Of a stretch of DNA of 64,000 nt, positions 1 through 10,936 are shown piece after piece. Position 1 is the stretch's first letter. Each line of letters begins with the position of its first letter. A program made the translations under genes and the position numbers. The notes under the pieces were generated by a model, which saw only the letters and a list, made by a program, of their open reading frames with translations, was not told the origin of the DNA and ran no database searches. Origin of the DNA: Prionace glauca (Eukaryota > Chordata > Chondrichthyes > Carcharhiniformes > Carcharhinidae); the NCBI GenBank assembly GCA_037974335.1, contig CM075760.1, positions 7,313,432-7,377,431 of the forward strand, read 5' to 3'.

Positions 1-335
1 GTAGGCTGTCGACACATTTTTATCAAATTTGAGCAAACATGCACTTGTATTATTCATGGGACAGTAAACTTTGTGGATGAATTACCTCCCTGAAACCCCC
101 TCTTCCATCTTCTAGCTTCATACTGAAGTCTTGGCTCTTCTGCGCGAAATTCAATATTTTGTTCCAGTTTTTGGTCTGGTCTTTAATTTGCATGACACAC
201 TCCGTCACCCTATTTAGGAGTAAAGTTGTCCTGGCAATAGTAGGGGAGGATGCAAAGGGATTTTCCCCCATTCCCCTCCTTGAAATGTGGAATGAAATTA
301 GAAATTTCTGGAAGATGTGGGTGACACCATTCTTC
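1..335. other. 3' flank of minus-strand receptor, no gene seen
   Basis: Short open frames on both strands here have no recognisable domain and no splice context. I see only the sequence downstream of the stop codon of the minus-strand receptor. Confidence 0.4.
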
Positions 336-1237
336 TTATCTTTTAATGAAATGGAGAATTGGAGTAAATGAATTCATCAGCACATTCTTCAACTGCTGCC
401 TGAACTTCGTCTGGGTGACGGCATAAATTCCAGTGTTGGTGCAGCAACTCAGGAGCTGAAGCATGAAGGCCAGTTCCATCACAAAGCCATCGAGAAATAC
501 CGCGTTATATCCCAAATTGAACATACGCTTCCATACCGAATAAAACATTAACACTGACCATAACAGGATGAAATTGGCTGAGATAACAAATAGCAAAATG
601 ATGGATTTCCTTCGACTTTCCATCTCTGTGTCTTTGGGACTCTCCCCACTGCTTTGAGCCCGAAGTCTCCTGCGGGCTCTGCTGCTCACTAAAATGTGCC
701 TGACAGTGAAAACATTAAACAACAGAATCAGTACAAATGGGACACACGGGGTTAGAATGTTGTGGGCGAACTCGACTGTGCCCCAGACTGGGGATAACAG
801 AACAGTGCCTGTTACCTCACAAAACCAGGGGTCATTCAAGAGCACATACCGACCCAATAACATAAAACACCAGAAAATGTTCTTTAAACAGCTCAGCATC
901 GTCACTGTTCCCAGAACCACCACTGCCGTTTTCTCACTGCAATATTTCTTTTTCAGTTTCTGGCAGCAAATGGCCACAAATCGATCAAAGGTGAAACTGA
1001 CAGTGAACCAGACAGAACAGTCAGTGGCTGCATAAAGCAGGGCGGCGTGGATGTTACACACACGGATATACCACAGGAAAAGAACATGCTCCTCAAAAAC
1101 AATCGGAATCTGTCTCATTATCAAGTCGAGAATGATAACCAATAGATCTGCCAAAGCCATGGCCACCAGGTAAGAAGTGACACATCTGGAGAGACCACAG
1201 TTTTTACGGATGAGGATAACAATCGTTACGATGTTCA
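336..1237 (-). CDS. GPR139-like G-protein-coupled receptor, exon 2
   Basis: Large 3' exon of a seven-transmembrane class-A receptor of the GPR139-like type found in expanded numbers in fishes. The acceptor (CAG at 1240-1238) follows a pyrimidine run and the exon enters in phase 1, matching exon 1 at 11075-10937; together they give about 346 residues. Visible motifs: VNIVTIVIL (TM1), LVAMALADLL (TM2), a TM3 end reading FTFDRFVAICC (a DRY variant, DRF), an ECL2 cysteine in PWFCE, a basic third loop (SSRARRRLRAQ, ESRRKS), and TM7 with LLSCCTNTGIYAV in place of NPxxY. A basic C-terminal tail ends FIKR. No stop or frameshift interrupts it, so it looks functional. Ligand unknown; GPR139 itself responds to aromatic amino acids, which cannot be assumed here. 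Confidence 0.85.
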
Positions 1238-1494
1238 CTGTAAAGAAGGGAAATAAATAATTAATTCACACATCAGACCAGAAACAAAATAAGTTTGAAT
1301 GAGGGGATTTTGAGATTTTCTGATGTGTTAATGTATTTTTTGATGAATTGAAGTCAATGAACCTGGAACAACCAATGGGATGGTCTGTGCGACACAGGAA
1401 GGAAATATTTAACATCAAAAACTGGAGGAGAGAAAGGGCAGGAGGCAATAGTGGTAACTGGCAGTGCAGGGTGATGGGGTGCTCAGCAGAGACA

Positions 1495-1827
1495 TTGATC
1501 ATAGAAACATAGATACTCGGAGCACGAGTAGGCCATTCGGCTCTTTGAGCCTGCTTCTCCATTGATTATGATCATGGCTGATCATCCAACTCTTGATCCT
1601 GCCATTCCCTCTTTCCTTTCATCCCCTTCGCACCAAGAGCTATGTCTAACTCCTGTTCGAAAACACACAATGTTTTGGCCTCAACTGCTTTCCATGGTAC
1701 TGAATTCCACAGGCTTACCACTCTCTGAAATAATTTCCCCTCATCTCAGTCCTAAAAGGTTGACCCAGTATCTTCAGATGATAGCCCCTGGTTCTGGACG
1801 CCCCCACTATTGGGAACATCCTTCCTG
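1495..1827 (-). mobile_element. CR1-like LINE 3' fragment, antisense
   Basis: Begins with a CATAGAAACATAGA tail signature and then reads as the complement of a LINE ORF2 C-terminus and 3' UTR, with phrases such as the genomic 'AATGTTTTGGCCTCAACTGC' that recur at 19388. Decayed and 5' truncated. Confidence 0.6.
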
Positions 1828-2590
1828 CACCTACCATTCACCAGGACAGCGACATAAGACAGCGTGCAGTTTGAGGCTATCAAACAGACTCAGGCAGCGG
1901 AGGGTAGTAAACCTGTGAGAGACGAGCTCCACCAGTCAGTGATATGGAGAGTGTGAGGGTTAAGGTTATCACTCACCCTTGGGCAGGGCAAAGCACCGGA
2001 TAGGAGGGGTATGTTTCACCGGGACAGTGATTGAAGAGAGTGTGAGGATCAAAGCCCTCACTCACCTTTGGGCAGTGGACAGCATCGGACCTTTGAGGGA
2101 TTTGTTTCACAGGGAGGCAGTGATATAGAAAGCGTGAGGTTTGAAGCCCTCACCTGAGGTTGTCATGATGGCTCAGTGGTTCGCAATGCTTCCTCACAAC
2201 CCCAGGGATGTGGGTTACATTCCGGCCTCAGATCATTGTCTGTATGAAGATTACATGTTCTCCCTGTGTCTGCCAGGGTTTCCTCCGGGTGCTCCGCTTT
2301 CCTCCCACAGACCAAAGATGTGCGGGTTAAGTTGACCAGCTATGGTAAATTAACCCCAGTGTCAGGGGGATTAGGATGATAAATATTTGGTGTTATGTGA
2401 ATAGGGCCTGGGTGTGATTGTTGCCAGTGCAGGCTCGATGGACCTAATTACCTCCTTCCTTCTGTCGGGATCATACGATTCATGCAGCAGAGAGCACCAG
2501 ATCTGCGAGGCACACACTTCACCAGGACAGTTATGTAGACAGTGAGGTTCGAGGCCCTAATATACCTTTGGACCTGCGAGGGTCAGCCAT
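1828..2590 (+). repeat. minisatellite of about 85-100 bp units, five copies
   Basis: Units beginning near 1828, 1929, 2013, 2104 and 2513 share a pattern: TTCACCAGGACAGTGATAT, then a GTGAGG stretch, then CCCTCACTCACCTTTGGGCAG and a CACCGGACC-like end. Unit four is interrupted by a SINE (2153-2487), after which the unit resumes with AGAGCACCAGATCTGCGAGG. Copies are diverged, so the array is old. Confidence 0.6.
2153..2487 (+). mobile_element. tRNA-headed SINE inside minisatellite
   Basis: Same consensus as the best copy at 58151-58485: a degenerate tRNA head (GATGGCTCAGTGGTTCGCA), the body with TTCTCCCTGTGTCTG and TTTCCTCCGGGTGCTCCG, and a tail ending in an ATTC-ATG-like motif. Diverged. Confidence 0.7.
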
Positions 2591-2695
2591 AGACAACATG
2601 CTGAGTTTGAAAAAATCCAGGAGTGACGCCTCAGGAAAATGTAAGCTGATTTGTTCATGAGAACTGATGGTAGGACCACTGTTTAAATAGCTAAA

Positions 2696-3205
2696 CCTAA
2701 AAAGAGCGCTCTGGAGTGGATGCACAGGAGATGTACCAGGATGCTGCCTGAGATGGAACATGTAATTTATGAAGAGATGTTGTAGGCTTGAGTTGTTTTC
2801 ATTAGAGCAGAGAAGACTGAGGGGCGACTGAATGAAGTGTGCAAGATCATGAGGGGTATGTACAAAACGGATAGGGAGCAACTGCTGTCTTTCGTTGAAG
2901 GGTTAGTTATGAGGGACACGAATTAAAAGTGAAGGTGGGAGGTACAGAGGGGATTTCAAGAAATTTTACACAGAGGGTGGTGACGGTCTGGAAAGTGCTG
3001 CCTTGGGGGATTCTGGAAGTGGGATGCCTCACATCATTTAAAAAGTACCTGGATGAGTACTTGGTATGTAATAACATTCATGGCTATGGGTCAAGTGCTG
3101 GCAAGTGAGATGAGGTGGGAAAGTTGGGGCCTTTCATGCATCGGTGGAGACTTGTTGCGCAGAAAAGCCTCTTCTGCCCTGTAGTATTCTGTGGTTCTGT
3201 GAAAA
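2696..3205 (+). mobile_element. CR1-like LINE ORF2 C-terminal relic
   Basis: Reads as the end of a LINE ORF2 plus 3' UTR: ACCAGGATGCTGCCTGAGAT, ACTGAGGGGCGACTGAATGA and CACAGAGGGTGGTGACGGTC match conserved positions of the intact copy at 54.5-57.9 kb, but with many indels. It ends in a degenerate TCTGTGGTTCTGTG tail. Confidence 0.55.
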
Positions 3206-3361
3206 TAAATGTATTATTTATTGCGAAAAGTATTATTTTGATCTGTATCTAGATTTGTTCTGGTCTTACATGTAAATTTTACATTTAAGACATGACAGGT
3301 GAGGGCAGCCAAAAGGAATCTGCAGCTTGTCATATGTCCTGGATGCTGACAATGTCTGAGA

Positions 3362-3996
3362 TTTGGCCTTTATAGCGATGGGGATAGAATATCAAAGTAG
3401 GGAGGATTTGCTGCAACTGTACAGGGTACTAGTGAGGCGGCAGCTGGAGTACTGGGTGCAGTTTTGGTCGCTGCGCTTGCGGAAGGATATATTGGCCTTG
3501 GAGGGAGTGCAGAGAAGGTTCACTAGGCTGATACCGGAGATGAGGGGGTTGGACTATGAAGAGAGATTAAATAGACTGGGTCTGTACTCGTTGGAATTTA
3601 GAAGGATGAGGGGGGTGGATCTTATAGAGACGTATAAGATAATGAAGGGGACGGATAGGGTAGAGGTAGAGAGATTCTTCCCGCTTAGAAAGGATAGCAG
3701 AACTAGAGGGCACAGCCTCAAGATAAGTTTAGACCGGAGTTGAGGAGGAACATCTTCACTTAAAGGGTGGTGAATCTCTGGAATTCTCTGCCCGTTGAAG
3801 TGGTGGAGGCTGCCTCGCTAAATATATTTAAGACGCGGGTAGATAGGTTTCTGATAAGAGAGGGGATTAAGGGTTACGGGGAGAGAGCGGAAAAGTGGAA
3901 CTGATCCACTTCAGATCAGCCATGATCTTATTGAATGGTGGGGCAGGCTCGAAGGGCTAGATGGCCTACTCCTGCTCCTATTTCTTATGTTCTTAT
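3362..3996 (+). mobile_element. LINE family B 3' end with TTCTTATG tail
   Basis: Open for about 126 codons with the LINE C-terminal signature (LLQLYRVLVRRQLEY, VQRRFTRLIPEMRGLDYEER, LGLYSLEFRRMRG), then the 3' UTR with CTCGAAGGGCTAGATGGCC and a short TTCTTATG repeat tail. Same subfamily as 30782-31455 and 58560-59088. 5' truncated. Confidence 0.8.
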
Positions 3997-4800
3997 GAGA
4001 TGACCAGGTGACCACATGTTCAAGAAGTGCTCCCAGCTGTACAAACTGGAGCTCAGGGTTTCAAAGTTTCGGTGACAGTTCAATATATTGGGGTGCATTG
4101 ATGAGGCTGGGATTTACATGGATAGTCCGTTTTGAGAAGTGGTCACACCACAGAGCAAGGACTGAAGGGAAGAAGGGATTGGGTAACCACCGGACAATCG
4201 AGAAAGAACAGGCAGGTAATGCAGGAGCCTCCCCAGGTTACTAATGGGGATTCCATTCGGATGCTGGTAAGGACGCTGGTCCCTCAGATGAGTGCATTCA
4301 GAATTTCCGTAGCCGAAGACATGACTCCAGGATTGTGTGCTGCCTCCCTGGTGGCAGGGCCAGGGATATGAACGAATGGCTGCAGGGTATCTTGAAAGGG
4401 ATTGTGATGAGTTAGGGGGCGTGGTACATGTCGGTACCAGCAATCTAACAATCAAACCGAAGAATGAGGCGTTGCGTCAAGAATACAGTGAGCTCAGCAG
4501 TGGATTAAAAAGGAGGACCTCAGAAGGCTGTAATCCCTGAATTACTCCAAGTACCACATGCTAACGAGTACAGAAATAGGAAAATAGGACAGATAAACAT
4601 CCTATTTCATCTCCATAGGAGTCAAGAGTTGGTGCAAGCGTTCAGGTTTTAGATTCCTAGATCTCTGGAACCGTTTCGAGGTGAGTTAGGACGCGTACAA
4701 AAGCGACGGCCTGCACCTCAACTACACTAGGGCCAAAGTCCTTGTGAATAGGTTTACGGTGCGATTGGGAAGAGTTTAAACTAGTTTGACAGGAGGAAGG
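3997..4800 (+). mobile_element. CR1-like LINE ORF1 relic (SGNH-esterase type)
   Basis: Decayed first reading frame of a CR1-type LINE. Visible pieces: a KKCSQLYKLELRVS-like stretch at 4019-4063 (end of a cysteine-rich N-terminal region), VVHVGTSN near 4420 (block III, normally GTND, of an SGNH esterase), and DGLHLNYTRA near 4708 (block V with catalytic Asp/His). CR1 ORF1 proteins are known to carry an esterase domain. Stops and frameshifts abound. Confidence 0.6.
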
Positions 4801-4930
4801 AACACAGAAGGAGACACTGAACATTAGAATCCTCTTCTGCTGCCTCTGCTAAATGATCTCAAATAAAAAAACAAAGGACCAACCGCTTGTAACTCTCTAT
4901 TGTTTGTTCATTTGCCTATCAAGATGACTC

Positions 4931-5640
4931 TTCAATGTGGCTCACTAACGGCCTCAACCACCTCACACTCCAGGCCTCCACCACCCTTTGTGTAAAAACT
5001 TCCCTACACATCTTCACTGAACCTTTTCCCCCTTATCTTGAACTTGTGCCTCCTTTTAATTGTCACTTCAGCCCTGGGGGAAAAAAAAAGCTTCCAACTG
5101 TTCACCCTATCTCTGCCTCACATAATTGCATAAATTTCCATCAGGTCCCCCCTTAGCCTCCGCCTTTCCAGAAAGAACAATCCCAGTTTTTTTCAATTTT
5201 TCCTTATAGTTAATACCCTCCACATCAGGAAACATCCTGGCAAATCTTTTTCTGCGCCCTCCCCAAAGCCTCCACATTCTTCTGATAGTGTGCTGAACCA
5301 GAATTGCATGCAGTATTCCAAATGAGGCCTAACCAATGTTTTATACAACTGTAAAATAATTTGCCAACCTTTATACTCGATGCATGGTCCGGTGAAGGCA
5401 ATCTTGACACATGCTTTCTTCACCACCTTTTCCACCTGGGCTTCTACTTTAATGGATCTGTGGACATCTACCCCCAGGCCTCTCTGTGTATCTATGCTCC
5501 TGATGGTTCTGCCATTTATTTTGTATCTCCCACCTGAAATGGATCTACCAAAATGCTTCACCTCGTATTTGTCTGGATTAAGTTCCATTTTTCCACCCAA
5601 TTTTCCAGTCTATCTACATCCCACTGTATTCTCTGTGTCT
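4931..5640 (-). mobile_element. CR1-like LINE ORF2 C-terminus, antisense
   Basis: On the minus strand the frame reads MELNPDKYEVKHFGRS, TLVRPHLEYCMQFWFS and KDLPGCF, which are the conserved post-RT segments of this LINE group, followed by its 3' UTR down to 4931. A frameshift lies inside. It joins directly to ORF1 sequence (5690-6535), so the endonuclease and RT core are deleted. Confidence 0.7.
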
Positions 5641-5689
5641 TCCTCCAGTTTGTCACTGGAGGGTTCTGTGAATACCCACAGTACAGTCG

Positions 5690-6535
5690 AAGTGACTGAG
5701 TCACTGCTCCGAGAATTTCCTCTGTTGGAAGTTCATCCGAGATATCCTGCTAATTCTATTCTGAGCAGCACATTGCACTGGTAGTATTCTTGAGATCGCC
5801 ACATTTCCGGTTCTGCTTTTCAACTTTCTTCCGAACTCCCTATATTCTGCTTTAAGGACCTCACCACTTTTTATTTACCGATGTCATTTGTACCAATATG
5901 TACCACAACATTGGCAGTTCACCGTCCCCCTCCAGCATATCCTGCAACCGCTCTAAAACATCCTTGACCCCGGCATCAAGGAGGCAACATACTGGAGTCT
6001 CGTTTGCGACACAGAAACAACTATCTGTTACAAATGAATCCCCCATAATTGTTGCATTGCCATATTTTTTCCTATTTCACTCTGCCGCAGAACTGACTCC
6101 AGTTCAATGATACTTAGATTTGCTGTTTTCCCTTGAGAGACCTTTCCTCTCTACTGAGTAGGGAATTGTTCTCTTCTTTCTCTGCCTGACTGTTATCCTC
6201 TTTCTCTGCCTATCCGTGATCCATTCCCTTCCTGTCTGTGGAATCTTACCGTGTGGTGTGACTGCCTCTCTTATTGTTGTGGTCACGATATTCTTGCTTC
6301 GCAGATACTCCACAGCATCGCCAGGTGCCGCTCCAGTTCCGAAACCCGAACTTCCAAGAGCCTTAGTGAGTTCCTGTGGTGCATCTTGACGATGGCACAC
6401 ACGGCTATCACTGTTTGTTGGCAGTAGAGGAAGTGAACGATTGTGGAAAGAGCGCAGCTGAAGACACTTCATGCACCCATGTAGGCCCACGCACTGGCTA
6501 TGTCCCCGCTTTCCCATATGGAACACAGCTAGCAT
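5690..6535 (-). mobile_element. CR1-like LINE ORF1 relic, antisense
   Basis: The minus strand shows a cysteine motif (GCMKCLQLRSFHNRSLP), a downstream acidic/basic linker, then GDSFVT (SGNH block I, about 6043), TPVCCLLDAGVKDVLER, and at about 5893 a frame with VVHIGTNDIGK (block III). This order fits CR1-type ORF1 with an esterase domain. Several stops and at least one frameshift. Confidence 0.65.
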
Positions 6536-6547
6536 GCAAAGCCATAC

Positions 6548-7100
6548 TTGGAAGATAGTGTTGAATTCTGGTTGCCAGGCTGCCAGAAGGATGTGGGCGC
6601 TTTGGAGAGGGTACAGAAAAGATTTACCGGAATGTTGTCTTGTCTGGGGGAAATTACTACGAGGAGAGCAGAGACCAAACTTAGTTTGTTCTCACTCGAA
6701 TGACGCAGGTTGAGAGGCGAACTGACAGAAGTCTATAAGATTACGAGCGACATGGACAGAATGGATTGTGAGAAGCTTTTTTCTCAGAGTCGAAGAGTCA
6801 ATTACTGGGGGCATAGGTTTGCGGTGCAAGAGACAAAGTTTAAAGGAGATATACGAGGCATTTTTTTTATACGGAGGGTGATGGGTGCCTGGAACTCACT
6901 GCGAAGGGAGATAGTGGAAGCAGAAAAGCTAGCAACTTTTAAGGAGCGTGTGAGCAAATACATGAATGGGATGGGAGTAGAGGGACATGGTCCCTGGAAG
7001 GGTTTTAGTTCTGTCGCCAGAATGGTCAGTGACAACTTGGAGGGCCCAAACGCCTGTTCCTGTGCTGTATCTTTGTTCTTTGTTCGCACGATGGATTTGA
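6548..7100 (+). mobile_element. CR1-like LINE ORF2 C-terminal relic
   Basis: Plus-strand frame with ALERVQKRFTGML, SLE-RRLRGELTEVYKI, DRMDCEKLFSQSRRV, and a 3' UTR ending near the TTCTTTGTTC tail. Broken by a stop and frameshift early on. Confidence 0.65.
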
Positions 7101-7139
7101 GTTCTCTTGCCATGACTTCCCCTTTAAATTTAATCTTTG

Positions 7140-7870
7140 TGAGGAGCTTAATCTGAAATATTTTGTTGAATGTATTCAGGAGGAGTTTCTCATTCAGTTT
7201 GTGGATGGCTCAACTAGACAGAGGGCAAAACTTGACCTCCGCTTGGGAAATAAGGAAGGGCAGGTGACAGAAGTGTGAGTGGGGAATCACTTTGGAACCA
7301 ATGGCCATAATTCTCTTGGTTTTAAGATAGCTATGGACAATGATTGGTCTGTCCCAAAGTTAAAATTCTAAATTGGGGCAAGGCCAATTTTGATTATATC
7401 AGGCAGGAACTTTCAAAAGTTAATTGAGGAAGTCTGTGGGAAAGCAAAGGGGCGTCTGGTAAGTGGTATGCTTTCAAAAGTGTGTTAATCAGGGTTCGGG
7501 GTAAATACATTCCTCTTAGAGTGAAGAGCAAGCCTGACAGAAGCAGGGAACCCTGGATGAGTCGAGATATTCAGGCCCTAGTCAAGAAGAGAAAGAGGCA
7601 TATGACGTACGTATGGATCACGTGAATCTCTTGAAGATTATAAGGGGTGTAGGACCGGTGTTAAGACAGAAATCAGGAGGGAAAAAAGGGAACATGAAAT
7701 TGTTTTGGCAGATGAGGCAAAGGAGAGTCCAAAGAGCTTCTACAAATACATAAAGAATAAAAGAGTAATAAGGGAGAAAATAGGCTCTGTTAAGGATCAA
7801 CAAGGTCATCTATGCGCGGATCCACAAAAGATGAGTGAGATCCTAAATGAATATTTCTCATCAGTTGTTG
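7140..7870 (+). mobile_element. CR1-like LINE endonuclease-to-RT linker relic
   Basis: Frames read FVECIQEEFLIQFVDGSTR (end of the endonuclease), then KTEIRREKREHE, KESPKSFYKYIKNKRV and SEILNEYFSSV, matching the same region of the intact ORF2 at about 55540-56240. Multiple stops. Confidence 0.65.
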
Positions 7871-7880
7871 AGGACAGTCA

Positions 7881-8102
7881 ATAAATTACTGCGGATGCTG
7901 GAATCTGAAATCAAAAGAGAAAATGCTGAAAAATCTCAATAAATCTGGCAGCATCTATCGGAAGAGAATAGAGCTGATGTTTTGCGTCCAAAGGGTTATC
8001 TGGCCATGAAACATCAGCTGTTTTCTCTCCTTACAGATACAGCCAGACCTGCTGAGATTTTCCAGCATTTTGTTTTTTGGTTCCAATTTCCACAGTTTTC
8101 CC
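7881..8102 (+). mobile_element. non-autonomous element with terminal inverted repeats (MITE-like)
   Basis: Starts AAATTACTGCGGATGCTGGA. Internally, AAAATGCTGAAAAATCTCA (7920s) is mirrored by TGAGATTTTCCAGCATTTT (8058-8076). The half-copy at 19611-19735 ends CAGATTCCAGCAGCCCGCAC, which is the inverted form of the start. No ORF. Class assignment is inferred from the inverted ends. Confidence 0.5.
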
Positions 8103-8640
8103 ACTCATTTAACCTATCTACTTCAATTTGTCGCCTCCTCACATCCACTTCACAATTTAATTCCTCTCTATTATTGTCAGCAAATTTAGCAACCGTACCT
8201 TCAGTCCCTTCATCCAAGTCATTCATATAAATTGCAAAAAGTCGAGGCTCCAGCACTGATCCCTAGGAAAAACATTAAGCGCATTTACCCTATCCGTGGC
8301 TGTCATGATCGCATACACCTCTACAAGATCCCCCTCAGTCTCCTGCGCTCCAATGAAATAAGTCCTAGCATGTCCAGTCTTTCCCTATAACTCAGTGCTT
8401 TGAGTTCTGGCAACACCCTTGTAAATGTCTTCTGCACTGTCTCCAGTTTAATAACATTCTTCCTATAGCAAGGCGAGCAGAATACTCCAGGTGCGGTCTC
8501 ACCAATGTCCTGTGCAACAGTAACATACCTTCCCAACTTCTATACTCAATGCCCTGACCGATGAAGGCCAGCATCCCAGAAGGCTTCTCCATTGCCCTAT
8601 CTAACTGTGACTTCACCTTCAGAGAACAGTACATCTGACC
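8103..8640 (-). mobile_element. two antisense CR1-like LINE fragments
   Basis: 8320-8640 (minus) holds the post-RT part (GMLAFIGQGIEYRSWEG, TLVRPHLEYSA, VQKTFTRVLPELKAL, ISLERRRLRG). 8103-8256 (minus) holds an RT piece (FAIYMNDLDEGTEG, VAKFADN). The order is not that of one collinear element, so these are separate or rearranged fragments. Confidence 0.6.
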
Positions 8641-8689
8641 TCCAAGATCCCTCTTTTCGACGATCCCTGTGGTGCACTACTCGTCACAT

Positions 8690-9485
8690 TACAAAATTAG
8701 AAAATTACAATAAAATAGGTCCTATTGTCGATAGCGAGGAACGTTATCAAAAATTGCAGCAGGACTTTGATCATCTGGGGAAGTCTACCGAGAAATGGCA
8801 AAAGGGGATCAATACAGATAAGTGTGAGGCGTTACATTATAGAAAGTCAAATCAAGGTTCGACTTTCATAGTAAATGGTAGGATCTTCGGGAATATTTTG
8901 GCACAGAGGCATCCTGGAGTTCAGGTGCACTGTTGTATAAAGGTAGATAAGGCAGTGAAGAATGATTTTGGCATGCTGAGCTTCATCAGACAGGGCTTTG
9001 AGTATAGAAGTTGGGAAGTTATGCTGCATTTGTACAGGGTGTTGGTGAGACCGCACCTGGAGTATTGTGTTCAGTTCTGGTCGCCTTGCTGTAGGAAAAA
9101 TGTTATTAAACTAAATGTTAGCACACAAGAGATTTACAAGGATGTTGCCAGGACTCAAAAGACTGAGTTATATGGAGAGATTGGACAAACTAGAACTTCT
9201 CTCTTTGTAGCATAGGAGACTGAGAGGTGATCTTATCGATGAGTATAAAATCGCGAGAGGCATGGATTGGGTGAATGCACTCAAAGTTTTCCCCGGGTTG
9301 GGGATTCGAGAACCAACGAGCACAGGTTTAACCTAAGAGGGGAAATAATTAATGGGAACTTTTGGAACATTTTTTTAAACAGAGGGTGATAAGTATGTGG
9401 AATGAGCTGCCAGAATAAGTGGTTGAGGCAGGACACGGACAAAATTTAAAAGGCATTTGGACAGATATATCGATACGAAAGGTAG
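8690..9485 (+). mobile_element. CR1-like LINE ORF2 C-terminus, outer element
   Basis: Plus-strand frame with YQKLQQDFDHLGKS, KWQKGINTDKCEALHY, MLHLYRVLVRPHLEYC, then decayed sequence. It is interrupted at 9486 by a family B tail (9486-9703); its own 3' end seems to resume at 9704-9825 (AAGGGATATGGGCCAAATAC to TAGATTCTATGATTC). Confidence 0.6.
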
Positions 9486-9703
9486 AATTCCTCGATCAGT
9501 AAAGCAGTTGAGGCCACCTCATTTAATGCTTTTAAGGCGTGGATCGATAAATCGTTGAACTGTAAAGAAGTTAAGGATTATGGTGAGAGGGCGGATAAAT
9601 GGAACTGAGTCCACGAAAAGATCAGCCATGATCTCATTGAATGGCGGAGCAGGCTCAAGGGGCCAAATGACCGACTCCTGCGCCTAATTCTTATGTTCTT
9701 ATG
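9486..9703 (+). mobile_element. LINE family B 3' end nested in another LINE
   Basis: Starts at the AGCAGTTGAGGCCACCTC segment and ends with AATTCTTATGTTCTTATG, the family B tail. It sits inside the outer LINE copy, so it inserted later. Confidence 0.6.
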
Positions 9704-10085
9704 TTTAAAGGGATATGGGCCAAATACAGGCAAATGGGGTTAGCTTAGATGGACATTTTGGTCGACGTGGAGCAGTTTGGGCCAAGGGCCTGTCTCCATG
9801 CTGTAGATTCTATGATTCTTTGGCCCATTTATTCCTGCGTCTTGTTTCCTGTTCTCAAACTTCTGTCCAAGAGATTCTATTTTAGGCAATAAATAACTGA
9901 ATGCCCCGCACTGTTTTGTGGTTTTAAGTATTATAAATCCGGCTCCATCGGCAGGGAGAGATAGAGAGTGAAACATATTGACTTTAAAGAGGGAATTGGA
10001 TAAGTAACTGAATGGGATCCTTTTACAGGGATATGGGAAATGGGCAGGGAAATTGGATTAATTGGTGGAGTGAGACCATGGAAGG
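9704..10085 (+). mobile_element. CR1-like LINE 3' relics
   Basis: 9704-9825 looks like the continuation of the outer LINE (GGGCCAAGGGCCTGTCTCCA, ATTCTATGATTC tail). 9955-10085 is another 3' UTR remnant (AGAGGGAATTGGATAAGTAA, CAGGGATATGGGAAATGGGC). Between them nothing is recognised. Confidence 0.4.
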
Positions 10086-10425
10086 ATCCAAACTTAATAA
10101 TGAGAATATTAAAATGGAGCTTCTGCCAGAACGGGGACAGATGTGGGACAGTGATAATGGGTGAATGCAGCACCGTGAAAGTTAGGGGATGGGAAACAGG
10201 ATTTCAGATGATGTGATGTTTTTTGCAGCATTGTAACAAGAGCTATGTGAACGGTGGAATAATCCAGTCGGGATTTACCTATGATACAGGCAAGGATTTA
10301 TTCAGTAGCTGGTCTGATGCAGAGATGGAAATGTCTACTGTGGTGGAGATGGCTGTGAACTGGATTGGAGATGGAGAGAATATGGAGACAGAAATCCCTT
10401 CAAATCAAAAGGGCTTACAGATAGA

Positions 10426-10744
10426 AATCCTACAGTGCAGAAGGAGGCCATTCGGCCCATCGAGTCTGCAGGCCCAGAATTCCACCCAGGCCGTATCCCA
10501 GTAACCCCTCTTATTTATCCCGCTAATCCCTCTAACCTACGAATCCTGGGAAAGTAAGGGAGAAATTTGCGCAGCCAATGTAGCTAACCCGCATATCCTT
10601 GGACTGTGGGACGAAACTTGAGGAGACTCACGCAGACACGGGGAGAGCATGCAATCCCCACCCAGACAATGACCCAAACTGGGAATGGAACCCGGGTCCC
10701 TGCTCTGTGAGGCAACACTGCTAACCACTCTGCCACCATGCCAC
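10426..10744 (-). mobile_element. tRNA-headed SINE, antisense
   Basis: Nearly full-length copy: on the plus strand it starts in the tail (TACAGTGCAGAAGGAGGCCA) and ends at the tRNA head complement (GAACCCGGGTCCCTGC, CTAACCACTCTGCCACCATG). It ends about 190 bp downstream of the receptor exon 1 donor. Confidence 0.75.
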
Positions 10745-10936
10745 CTAAAATCATGTGTATGGGCTCATCCCAAATCTGATATGGGCTGGGGGGGTGGCAG
10801 TGAAGTCAGGTGGGCCGGGAACAGAGTTTGTGATGGGAACAGAAAACAAAGGCTTCTATCTTCAACAAAGTAAACGGCAAGAATAGGCATGAAGTTAAAT
10901 AGTTTGCCCAATAAATAAGAGATAGGGGATACTTAC

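Larger units (their letters stand above)
1238..10936 (-). other. 9.7 kb intron of the minus-strand receptor
   Basis: Donor GTAAGT at 10936-10931 and acceptor CAG at 1240-1238 are in the same phase (1). The interval is almost wholly repeats on both strands, listed separately. The unassigned gaps 1240-1494, 3206-3361 and 9826-10425 hold no gene I can support. The pairing of exons 1 and 2 over this distance is inferred from phase, strand, order and the absence of any other suitable exon. Confidence 0.65.

Noticed and set aside
694-1035. Plus-strand open frame opposite receptor exon 2
   Set aside because: Antisense shadow of a well-supported receptor exon.
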